Shown here: positions 1 to 4,689 of the stretch, one piece after another
Layout of the letters: each line of letters opens with the position of its first letter
How positions within the stretch are numbered: the first letter of the stretch is position 1
Origin: an uncultured Desulfarculaceae bacterium
GTDB taxonomy: Bacteria; Desulfobacterota; Desulfarculia; Desulfarculales; Desulfarculaceae
Length of the DNA stretch: 5,034 nt
Assembly (NCBI GenBank): GCA_937908275.1
Contig: CALERA010000107.1
Location: forward strand, 1 to 5,034
Direction: 5' to 3'
Position numbers and translations under genes: made by a program
The notes under the pieces: generated by a model
What the model saw: the letters and a program-made list of their open reading frames with translations, nothing else
Database searches by the model: none
What the model was told of the DNA's origin: nothing

Positions 1-129
1 ACCCCCGACAGCCTGAAGGCCACCGCGCCCACCGCGCCCGCCGCGCCGGCCCCGGCCGCCAGCGCCCCGGCCCCGCCTTCGGCCGCGCCGGCGGCGATTC
101 CCACCATCAAGCCGGACGAAGGCTGCTAG
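1..129 (+). CDS. C-terminal end of an unidentified protein with an Ala/Pro-rich tail (5' end outside window)
   Basis: The frame starting at base 1 is open until a TAG at 127-129 and gives 42 residues. The first ~32 are almost entirely alanine and proline with a few serines and threonines; the last ten are IPTIKPDEGC. Nearly every third codon position is G or C, as in the confirmed genes here, which favours this frame over the alternative open frame ending at 140, whose arginine-rich product looks like a shadow. Such tails are common as flexible linkers of envelope or secreted proteins, but nothing identifies the family. It is co-oriented with the rhodanese 116 bases downstream. No U-tract terminator follows its stop, so read-through into the rhodanese is possible. 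Function unknown. Confidence 0.55.
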   Translation, partial: TPDSLKATAPTAPAAPAPAASAPAPPSAAPAAIPTIKPDEGC

Positions 130-140
130 AATGTGCCTAA

Positions 141-216
141 CGGCCCTTTGGCCGTGAGCGTGAATCCGCCGCCGGGCGGATATGCCATACCAAACTATGC
201 CTGGCCCCAGGCCAGG
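141..216 (+). other. Leader/intergenic stretch with three short perfect hairpins before the rhodanese
   Basis: Three perfect inverted repeats follow one another: 141-145 with 150-154 (5 bp, 4-base loop), 164-170 with 175-181 (7 bp, 4-base loop) and 200-206 with 210-216 (7 bp, 3-base loop). None is followed by a T-run, so none looks like an intrinsic terminator. They could lie in the mRNA leader of the rhodanese, or be part of the 3' end of the upstream transcript. No convincing -35/-10 pair was seen here. The structures are read directly; any role is inference. Confidence 0.4.
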
Positions 217-232
217 GTGGTGGTACAACCTT

Positions 233-242
233 GGAGGAGAGG
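233..242 (+). promoter_or_regulatory. Shine-Dalgarno site that fixes the rhodanese start at ATG 246
   Basis: GGAGGAGAGG lies here, with its GGAGG core 8 bases before ATG 246. An in-frame TTG at 231 overlaps this site and would have no ribosome binding site of its own, so ATG 246 is the start. Confidence 0.85.
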
Positions 243-245
243 AAG

Positions 246-848
246 ATGAAAAAGGTCGTAGCAGTCTTCATGACCCTGGCTTTCATGTTCGGTTTCGCAG
301 CCCTGGCCGCGGCCTCGGACAACCCGCTGGTAGACGGCGAAAAGGCTTTCCACAAGGAGATTTCCGGCCTGATCCCCGCCGACAAACTGAAGACCATTGA
401 CGATCTGTACAAAAAGTGGGAAGAGGTCATCGCCGGCAAGTCCAAGGCCATCCTGTTGGACGTGCGCACCCACCCCGAGTTCGACGCCTTCCACGTCGAG
501 GGCTCCAGCCACATCCACGCTGGCCACATGTACACCATCCCCAAGAAGATCAAGGACGCCGAGGCCGAGATCTGGGTCTTCTGCCGCACCGACCACCGCG
601 CCAAGTACGTGGGCGGCTTCCTGTATAAGTATGGCTACAAGAACGTCTACGTGGTGGTGAAGGACGCCCAGGGCGTGGACGGCGGCATCGTGGGCTGGGT
701 GAAGAAGGGCTTCCCGGTGGTGAACTACTTCTTCGGCTACGCCGACAAGAACGGCGTGCACTACTCGCAGCCCCCGCTGAAGGAGCGCAACTGCGACAAC
801 TACATCCGCGAGTTCGAATCCCAGCGCGGCGAGACCTGCGGCAAGTAG
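246..848 (+). CDS. Exported rhodanese-like domain protein (sulfurtransferase family)
   Basis: A 200-residue protein with a Sec signal peptide: MKK, then a hydrophobic core at about 4-19 and a likely cleavage after ALAAA (residue 23). The mature part is therefore probably periplasmic. One rhodanese domain spans roughly residues 45-155. LLDVRTHPEF (70-79) is the usual rhodanese motif before the active site. VFCRTDHRA (111-119) is the active-site loop with Cys113 as the presumed catalytic, persulfide-carrying residue; YVGGFLYKYGYKNVYVV matches the helix and strand after the loop. Residues 155-200 are an extra tail carrying Cys183 and Cys198. Rhodaneses move sulfane sulfur between donors and thiophilic acceptors; the substrate cannot be read from sequence. 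The loop differs from the CxGxR form of thiosulfate:cyanide rhodaneses, so polysulfide handling or a regulatory role is possible. A strong terminator follows directly, so it is probably the last or only gene of its transcript. Confidence 0.9.
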   Translation: MKKVVAVFMTLAFMFGFAALAAASDNPLVDGEKAFHKEISGLIPADKLKTIDDLYKKWEEVIAGKSKAILLDVRTHPEFDAFHVEGSSHIHAGHMYTIPKKIKDAEAEIWVFCRTDHRAKYVGGFLYKYGYKNVYVVVKDAQGVDGGIVGWVKKGFPVVNYFFGYADKNGVHYSQPPLKERNCDNYIREFESQRGETCGK

Positions 849-869
849 CCGCGACGCGGTGTTGATCCG

Positions 870-914
870 AGAGGAAGGCCGCGCCCGCTGGGGCCGGCCT
901 TCCTCTTTTTTCTT
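870..914 (+). terminator. Strong intrinsic terminator after the rhodanese
   Basis: The arms 871-880 (GAGGAAGGCC) and 896-905 (GGCCTTCCTC) are perfectly complementary, extendable by A870-T906 and G881-C895. Six T follow at 906-911. The hairpin begins 22 bases after the rhodanese stop. Confidence 0.92.
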
Positions 915-935
915 CCCGGCCCGGTGTGGAGAATC

Positions 936-2276
936 ATGAGCAGCCAAGATTTGCGCCAAGACGCCGATCGCATCCTGGAGGCCAGCCTGAAGGCGGTGGA
1001 CCCCTATGCCGCCGTGGCCGCGGCCCTGAGCCTGGAGGGGGACCGCCTGCGGGTGGGCGAGAAGGTCTGGAACCTGTCGGACTTTGACCGCGTCATCGCC
1101 GTGGGGGCGGGCAAGGCCGGGGCGCCCATGGCCCAGGCCCTGGAGGACGCCCTGGGCCCGCGCCTGAACGCCGGCCTGGTGGTGGTCAAGGACGGACACA
1201 CCGCGCCCACCAAGGTGGTGGAGCTGATGGAGGCCAGCCACCCGGTGCCCGACCAGCGCGGGGTGGCGGCGGGCCAGCGCCTGGCCGAGCTGTTGGCCAA
1301 AGAGGCCGGCCCGCGCACCCTGGTCTTCTGCCTGCTCTCCGGTGGCGGCTCCGCCCTGATGGTCTCCCCGGCCCAGGGCATCAGCCTGGCCGACAAGCAG
1401 CAGACCACCCGCCTCTTGCTGGCCTGTGGCGCGGACATCGGCGAGATCAACGCCATCCGCAAGCACCTGAGCCAGCTCAAGGGCGGCAACCTGGCCCGCC
1501 TGGCCCATCCCTCGCCGGTGGTCAGCCTGATCGTCAGCGACGTGGTGGGTGACCGCCTGGACGTCATCGCCTCCGGTCCCACGGTGGGCGACCAGTCCAC
1601 CTGGCCGGAGGTGGCGGCGATCCTGGACCGCCACCGCATCCGCGCCGAAATTCCCGAAACCGTGCGCCAGCGCCTGGAAGCAGGCTTGAAAGGTGAAATC
1701 CCCGACACCCCCAAGCCGGGGCAGGCCGACCTGGCCGGGGTGACCAACCTGGTGGTGGCCAGCAACTTCCAGGCCCTGACCGCGGCCGCCAACCAGGCCC
1801 AACTCCTGGGGTATTCGCCCCTGATCCTCAGCTCCAGCATCGAGGGCGAGACCAAGGACGTGGCCCGCCTGCACGCGGCCCTGGCCCAGGAGGTGCTGCG
1901 TAGCGGCCATCCCCTGCCCCCGCCCTGCTGCCTCATCAGCGGCGGCGAAACCACGGTGAACCTGGGGCAGGAGTTCGGCCAGGGGGGGCGCAACCAGGAG
2001 TTCGTGCTGGCGGCGGCGGCGGACGTGGCCGGGCTGGAGGGGGTGCTGCTCCTGAGCGCCGGCACCGACGGCACCGACGGCCCCACCGACGCGGCCGGCG
2101 GGTATTGCGACGGCGCGACCATCGCCCGGGGCCTGGCCCAGGGCCTCAAGGCCGCCGATCACCTGGCCCGCCACGACGCCTATCCCTATCTGGCGGCCCT
2201 CAACGACCTGATCATCACCGGTCCCACCCGGACCAACGTGATGGACGTGCGTTTCGTCCTGGTGGCCAAACGTTAG
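936..2276 (+). CDS. gckA: Glycerate 2-kinase, GckA/TtuD type (DUF4147 + MOFRL domains)
   Basis: A 446-residue protein, full length for this family. It phosphorylates D-glycerate with ATP to 2-phosphoglycerate in the cytosol, linking glycolate/glyoxylate, serine or tartrate breakdown to lower glycolysis. Family motifs appear in order: VGAGKAG (56-62, Lys60 probably functional), LLSGGGSAL (133-141), RKHLSQLKGG (175-184), SDVVGD (201-206), SGPT (213-216), ISGGETT (334-340), GRNQE (351-355), GTDGTDGPTDAAGG (376-389) and TGPTRTNVMD (428-437); the last group marks the C-terminal MOFRL domain. No key motif is missing. ATG 936 is preferred over the in-frame GTG 924 because GGAG at 928-931 sits just before it, though the 4-base spacing is short. 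Older annotations call this family hydroxypyruvate reductase; the motifs support a kinase. The gene begins 21 bases after the preceding terminator and ends before its own. Family call is secure; the in vivo pathway is not shown by the neighbours. Confidence 0.93.
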   Translation: MSSQDLRQDADRILEASLKAVDPYAAVAAALSLEGDRLRVGEKVWNLSDFDRVIAVGAGKAGAPMAQALEDALGPRLNAGLVVVKDGHTAPTKVVELMEASHPVPDQRGVAAGQRLAELLAKEAGPRTLVFCLLSGGGSALMVSPAQGISLADKQQTTRLLLACGADIGEINAIRKHLSQLKGGNLARLAHPSPVVSLIVSDVVGDRLDVIASGPTVGDQSTWPEVAAILDRHRIRAEIPETVRQRLEAGLKGEIPDTPKPGQADLAGVTNLVVASNFQALTAAANQAQLLGYSPLILSSSIEGETKDVARLHAALAQEVLRSGHPLPPPCCLISGGETTVNLGQEFGQGGRNQEFVLAAAADVAGLEGVLLLSAGTDGTDGPTDAAGGYCDGATIARGLAQGLKAADHLARHDAYPYLAALNDLIITGPTRTNVMDVRFVLVAKR

Positions 2277-2291
2277 AACTGAGGCCGCCTA

Positions 2292-2326
2292 GCGAAACGG
2301 CGCCAGCCGTTTCGCGCAGCTTTTTT
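2292..2326 (+). terminator. Intrinsic terminator of the glycerate kinase gene
   Basis: A perfect 10-bp stem, GCGAAACGGC (2292-2301) with GCCGTTTCGC (2306-2315), closes a GCCA loop. Six T follow at 2321-2326 after a 5-base gap. It begins 16 bases past the kinase stop. The 5-base gap before the T-run is longer than ideal but the structure is otherwise typical. Confidence 0.8.
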
Positions 2327-2350
2327 CGGAAGGGGTGTGGGGATGCCGGG

Positions 2351-2375
2351 CCCCAGCCAGCTCTGCTGGCTGGGG
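2351..2375. repeat. Perfect 11-bp inverted repeat in the convergent intergenic gap
   Basis: CCCCAGCCAGC (2351-2361) and GCTGGCTGGGG (2365-2375) pair perfectly around a TCT loop. There is no T-run directly after it on either strand, so it is not a classical terminator. It may back up termination, protect a 3' end, or belong to a dispersed repeat family. Confidence 0.7.
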
Positions 2376-2383
2376 TGGCGGAT

Positions 2384-2408
2384 ACCATTTTTGCGCAGCA
2401 AAAAGGGT
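2384..2408. repeat. Second inverted repeat with A/T-rich arms in the same gap
   Basis: TTTTTGC (2388-2394) and GCAAAAA (2398-2404) pair around GCA. After one mismatch (A2387/G2405) the stem continues with ACC (2384-2386) and GGT (2406-2408). On the minus strand the neighbouring AAGGG, loop GGGAAA, CCCTTTTT (2418 down to 2400) forms a weak terminator-like alternative for the HAD gene that ends at 2434. Confidence 0.55.
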
Positions 2409-2433
2409 TTCCCCCCTTGCTTTCACACCGGCC

Positions 2434-3072
2434 CTAAGCCACACCCAGCAGGGCGGGGATTTCGCGGAAGTGGTCCACGTGGGCCCAGGCCTGGAGTTCC
2501 GGGTTGCGGAAGGCGATGAGGCGCACCCCGGCGTTGTCGCAGAGGCCCTGGTCCAGGGAGGAGTCTCCCACGTAGACCACCTGGTCGCGCTCCAGGCCCA
2601 GGCCCTCCAGGACCATGGCCATCATGGCCGGATCGGGCTTGGAGACCCCGGCTTCGATGGGGGTCACCACCATCTCGAACAGCTCCAACAGACCGAAATA
2701 ACTTAAGGAAGGCTTGGCGGTGGTGGAGCGGTTGGTGGCCACGGCCAGGGTCAGGCGCTCCCGCAGGCGGCGCAGGGTCTCCTCCACGCCGGGGAACAGC
2801 TCCAAAACCTTGATGAAAGGCGCGGGGTCCAGGCTCTTCCAGTAGGCCATGGCCCGGTAATAGTCCTCGCCGTGGCCCAGGAGGTGCTCCAGGGAGCGGT
2901 CCATGGGCTCGCGGTGCAGGACCTCGGCCGCCTCACGCGCCCGGGGGGCATGGCCCAGGGCGGTGAGGATGTGGTTGTAAAAGGCCACGTTGGCCTCGGC
3001 GGAGTCGTAGATGGTGCCGTCCAGGTCGAAGAGCACGGCGCGGAGTTCGGCGGCGGAGTTCGGGACTGACAC
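2434..3072 (-). CDS. HAD-superfamily hydrolase, phosphoglycolate phosphatase-like
   Basis: A 212-residue cytosolic protein of usual length for small HAD phosphatases with a helical cap. All four HAD motifs are present: FDLDGT (15-20; Asp16 nucleophile, Asp18 acid/base), ATN (112-114), Lys145 in SKPDP, and VGDSSLD (168-174) with Asp170 and Asp174 for magnesium. The cap spans about residues 24-95, between motif I and the LFPGVEETL segment, as in the Gph/beta-phosphoglucomutase-like subgroup. The substrate cannot be set; phosphoglycolate, pyrophosphate and other small phosphates are all handled by relatives. The start is taken as GTG 3072 because the conserved fold begins about 12 residues later; an upstream GTG at 3138 would add 22 Gly/Pro-rich residues and overlap a palindrome. 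The ribosome binding site is weak either way, so the start is the least certain part. The gene lies downstream of the qrc-like terminator and is probably transcribed on its own. Confidence 0.85.
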   Translation of the reverse strand: MSVPNSAAELRAVLFDLDGTIYDSAEANVAFYNHILTALGHAPRAREAAEVLHREPMDRSLEHLLGHGEDYYRAMAYWKSLDPAPFIKVLELFPGVEETLRRLRERLTLAVATNRSTTAKPSLSYFGLLELFEMVVTPIEAGVSKPDPAMMAMVLEGLGLERDQVVYVGDSSLDQGLCDNAGVRLIAFRNPELQAWAHVDHFREIPALLGVA

Positions 3073-3118
3073 GGCGACGAACCTATATCCAGGGTAAGTG
3101 GCTGCCTTGAATATACCA

Positions 3119-3145
3119 GGCCCGGGACCACCGGCCACCCGGGCC
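3119..3145. repeat. GC-rich inverted repeat between the redox operon terminator and the HAD gene
   Basis: GGCCCGGG (3119-3126) and CCCGGGCC (3138-3145) are complementary around an 11-base loop. The stem lies upstream of the HAD gene on the minus strand, without a T-run after it. It may be an operator-like or leader structure; the role is unknown. Confidence 0.45.
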
Positions 3146-3146
3146 C

Positions 3147-3179
3147 AAAAGGACGCGGGACTCCCGAAGGAGCCCCGCG
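3147..3179 (-). terminator. Intrinsic terminator of the minus-strand redox operon, UUCG loop
   Basis: Read on the minus strand, an 11-bp stem with one G-U pair (3179-3169 with 3164-3154) closes a UUCG tetraloop flanked by C and G, the exceptionally stable C(UUCG)G form. TCCTTTT follows (3153-3147). It starts 23 bases after the stop of the 55-residue gene. Confidence 0.88.
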
Positions 3180-3202
3180 CGTGGTTCTGGATCGGATCGG
3201 GT

Positions 3203-3370
3203 CTAGTGGTGGTGCATCTCGTGGGGGTCCTTGCCGGCGCAGAGGTCCTTGAAGGTCCGCACCAGGGCCACGGCGATGCCCAGGCTCACCACGCCCAGGG
3301 CGGTGTAGAAGAGCCCCATGAAGACGAAGTGGCCGATGTCCCAGTGCCACTCAAACACGATGGGCAGCAT
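3203..3370 (-). CDS. 55-residue single-helix membrane protein, candidate accessory subunit of the Qrc-like complex
   Basis: I cannot assign this small protein to a named family. It starts MLPIVFEWHWDIGHFVF, has one hydrophobic helix at about residues 14-38, then a polar tail with Arg38, Lys41 and Lys47 ending in HEMHHH. The basic residues after the helix predict an N-terminus outside and a cytoplasmic C-terminus. It is very likely a real gene: GGAGG lies 7 bases before ATG 3370, the stop of the NrfD-like gene is only 12 bases upstream, and a strong terminator follows. The operon position resembles HmcD, the roughly 6-kDa membrane protein encoded after HmcC in Desulfovibrio hmc operons, but that is a match of size and position only. 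Tryptophan and histidine at the outer membrane face (Trp8, His9, Trp10, His14) could pack against the quinone-binding subunit; this is inference. Confidence 0.85.
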   Translation of the reverse strand: MLPIVFEWHWDIGHFVFMGLFYTALGVVSLGIAVALVRTFKDLCAGKDPHEMHHH

Positions 3371-3377
3371 GGCGTCG

Positions 3378-3382
3378 CCTCC
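3378..3382 (-). promoter_or_regulatory. Ribosome binding site of the 55-residue gene
   Basis: GGAGG on the minus strand, 7 bases before ATG 3370 and immediately upstream of (in plus coordinates, before) the NrfD stop at 3385-3383. This near-ideal site is the main proof that the short frame is translated. Confidence 0.85.
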
Positions 3383-4618
3383 TTACTTGTTCAGTTCCAC
3401 TTCCTGCGGGAAGACCGGCAGGTAGCGGTAGGCCAGGGAGAAAATGATGAGCCCGTAGGCGATCACGCCGAAGCTGATGCCCCACTCGGGGATGGTCGGC
3501 CAGTAGAACTGCCACTTCTCGAAGGGCATCACCGGGATGGCCAGGGGCTGGATGGTGAAGACGAAGCGGTTGGTGACCGCCCCCAGGCAGTTGAGGATCA
3601 TGGCCAGGGCCATCAGGCCGTAGCTCTCGCGCACCCGACGGTGCAGCAGCAGGAAGGCCGGCACCGCGCCGAAGAGGCCCAACTCCAGCCAGACCAGGTA
3701 GATGCCGTAGGAGCTCTGGTACATGTCCCAGAAGCTGACGCCCATCTTGGGCAGGGTCACGTTGGCCCAGTACAGGGTGTCGGCGCCCTTGAGGATGAGG
3801 TAGAAGGTGAGCAGGTAACCGCTGACCTTGCCCATCATCATCTTGACCTTGTGGGTGGTCAGCTTGCGGCCGCTGGCCTTCTCGGTGGCCATCACCATCA
3901 GGGTGGTGAAGGAGGGGCCGCTGGCGATGGCGCTGAGGATGAAGAGGAAGAAGGTCCAGGGCCAGATGGCCACCCCGGTGCGGTAGGCGAAGGGGCGGGC
4001 GTAGAGCACGCCGAACATGCCGCCCAGGGAGCCTTGGTGGAAGAAGCTCAGGAAGGTGCCGGTGGCGGCGAAGACGATCATGATCCGGTGCAGGTGGTGG
4101 GCGAAGAAGGCCAGGTCGGGCACCTTGTTGATCTGCCGGTTCTCCAGCACCAGGGGCACGAACTCGATGATCAGCACGATCAGGTAGGTGGTGATGCAGA
4201 ACATGACCTCGGTCAGCATCGAGTGCACGTTGGCGTGCCAGAAGCCGAACCAACCCCGGATCGGCTGGCCGATGTCGATGCCCAGCATCAGGATCGCGCC
4301 GGAGTAGCAGATGAAGCCGATGATGACCGCGGCGTTGATGATGTTCTTCAGCTCATCGCGGCGCAGGACATAGGTCATGAAGCCGGTGAAGAAGGCGCCG
4401 GCCCCCAGGGCGATGATCGCCAGGTCCACCACGATCCACACCCCGAAGGCGAAGAAATCGTTCATGGCGGTCTGGTTCAGGCCCTTCCACAGGCAGAGGG
4501 TGGCCGAGTGCACGGCCCAACCGCCCAGGAGGAGGCAAAACACCATCCAGATCAGGAAGGGGATGGGCTTGCAGCGGGTTGTACCCTGCGGCCAGTATCT
4601 GGAATCGTCCATTGGCAT
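3383..4618 (-). CDS. qrcD: NrfD/PsrC-family quinone-interacting membrane subunit, probably QrcD
   Basis: A 411-residue integral membrane protein with about ten helices (roughly 20-44, 54-85, 93-116, 131-157, 173-193, 217-245, 264-284, 303-325, 332-358, 376-400). This fits the long NrfD form with 10 helices rather than the 8-helix PsrC form. Features include FFAFGVWIVVDLAIIALGAG (55-74), DIGQPIRGWF (115-124), HSMLTEVMF (132-140), FFHQGSLGG (192-200), WPWTFFLF (219-226) and YRYLPVFPQE (397-406). Members of this family bind menaquinone or menaquinol near the outer membrane face and exchange electrons with a periplasmic ferredoxin-like partner. That partner is encoded directly upstream. Qrc (QrcABCD) reduces menaquinone with electrons from periplasmic cytochrome c3 in sulfate reducers. 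HmcC, HybB and ActC are the alternatives; the NrfD family call is firm, the Qrc subtype is from motif memory. ATG 4618 is chosen over TTG 4657 because of the ribosome binding site at 4630-4625. Confidence 0.88.
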   Translation of the reverse strand: MPMDDSRYWPQGTTRCKPIPFLIWMVFCLLLGGWAVHSATLCLWKGLNQTAMNDFFAFGVWIVVDLAIIALGAGAFFTGFMTYVLRRDELKNIINAAVIIGFICYSGAILMLGIDIGQPIRGWFGFWHANVHSMLTEVMFCITTYLIVLIIEFVPLVLENRQINKVPDLAFFAHHLHRIMIVFAATGTFLSFFHQGSLGGMFGVLYARPFAYRTGVAIWPWTFFLFILSAIASGPSFTTLMVMATEKASGRKLTTHKVKMMMGKVSGYLLTFYLILKGADTLYWANVTLPKMGVSFWDMYQSSYGIYLVWLELGLFGAVPAFLLLHRRVRESYGLMALAMILNCLGAVTNRFVFTIQPLAIPVMPFEKWQFYWPTIPEWGISFGVIAYGLIIFSLAYRYLPVFPQEVELNK

Positions 4619-4624
4619 GGGTGA

Positions 4625-4630
4625 CCTCTC
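4625..4630 (-). promoter_or_regulatory. Ribosome binding site fixing the NrfD-like start at ATG 4618
   Basis: GAGAGG on the minus strand lies 6 bases before ATG 4618. A second in-frame ATG at 4612 would be 12 bases away and an in-frame TTG at 4657 has no properly spaced site, so 4618 is preferred. Confidence 0.7.
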
Positions 4631-4667
4631 TAGCTCTTGGATCCAGTCGTCGCGCAAATCCTAAAGA

Positions 4668-4682
4668 GTCGCGTCCGGCGAC
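4668..4682 (-). other. Small hairpin in the spacer between the ferredoxin-like and NrfD-like genes
   Basis: On the minus strand GTCGC (4682-4678) and GCGAC (4672-4668) pair around a 5-base loop, followed by TCTTTAG. The spacer from stop 4690 to ATG 4618 is 71 bases, long for this otherwise tight operon. The stem is too short to be a confident terminator; it could be a weak attenuator or an RNA-processing site, or chance. Confidence 0.3.
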
Positions 4683-4689
4683 CCCGGCC

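Noticed and set aside
181..201. Direct repeat TATGCC at 181-186 and 196-201 as an operator or promoter element
   Set aside because: Six bases repeated once is expected by chance and no matching -35 box lies upstream.
231..245. TTG at 231 as start of the rhodanese
   Set aside because: It overlaps the Shine-Dalgarno sequence itself, and starting at ATG 246 gives a normal signal peptide beginning MKK.
2059..2088. Short tandem GGCACCGAC repeat in glycerate kinase
   Set aside because: It encodes the conserved GTDGTDGPTD family motif, so it reflects protein conservation and not a DNA repeat element.
195..2174. 659-codon open frame on the minus strand across the rhodanese and glycerate kinase
   Set aside because: It is antisense to two clearly recognisable genes and runs through a terminator. 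Its product is low-complexity Gly/Ala/His/Gln-rich sequence with no motif. Absence of stops is expected opposite GC-ending codons.
2105..2706. Short plus-strand frames covering the end of the kinase, the intergenic gap and the antisense of the HAD gene
   Set aside because: They cross the kinase terminator and run opposite the HAD gene; no ribosome binding site or recognisable domain was seen.
3082..3115. Possible -10 boxes (TATATT, TATAGG on the minus strand) for a HAD gene promoter
   Set aside because: No acceptable -35 element at the right spacing was found, so no promoter is called.
3073..3138. GTG at 3138 as start of the HAD protein
   Set aside because: The added 22 residues are Gly/Pro-rich and unlike HAD N-termini, and the segment includes a palindrome and an AT-rich patch more like an upstream region. 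Not excluded, since the ribosome site at GTG 3072 is weak.
3351..4253. 300-codon minus-strand frame and similar overlapping frames within the NrfD-like gene
   Set aside because: These are out-of-frame readings of the same strand giving Arg/Pro/His-rich products without family features.
3098..4624. 508-codon open frame on the plus strand opposite the NrfD-like gene
   Set aside because: The product is His/Asp/Glu/Gly/Gln-rich, the expected antisense image of a hydrophobic membrane protein. The real gene on the minus strand has helices, motifs, start signal and operon context.
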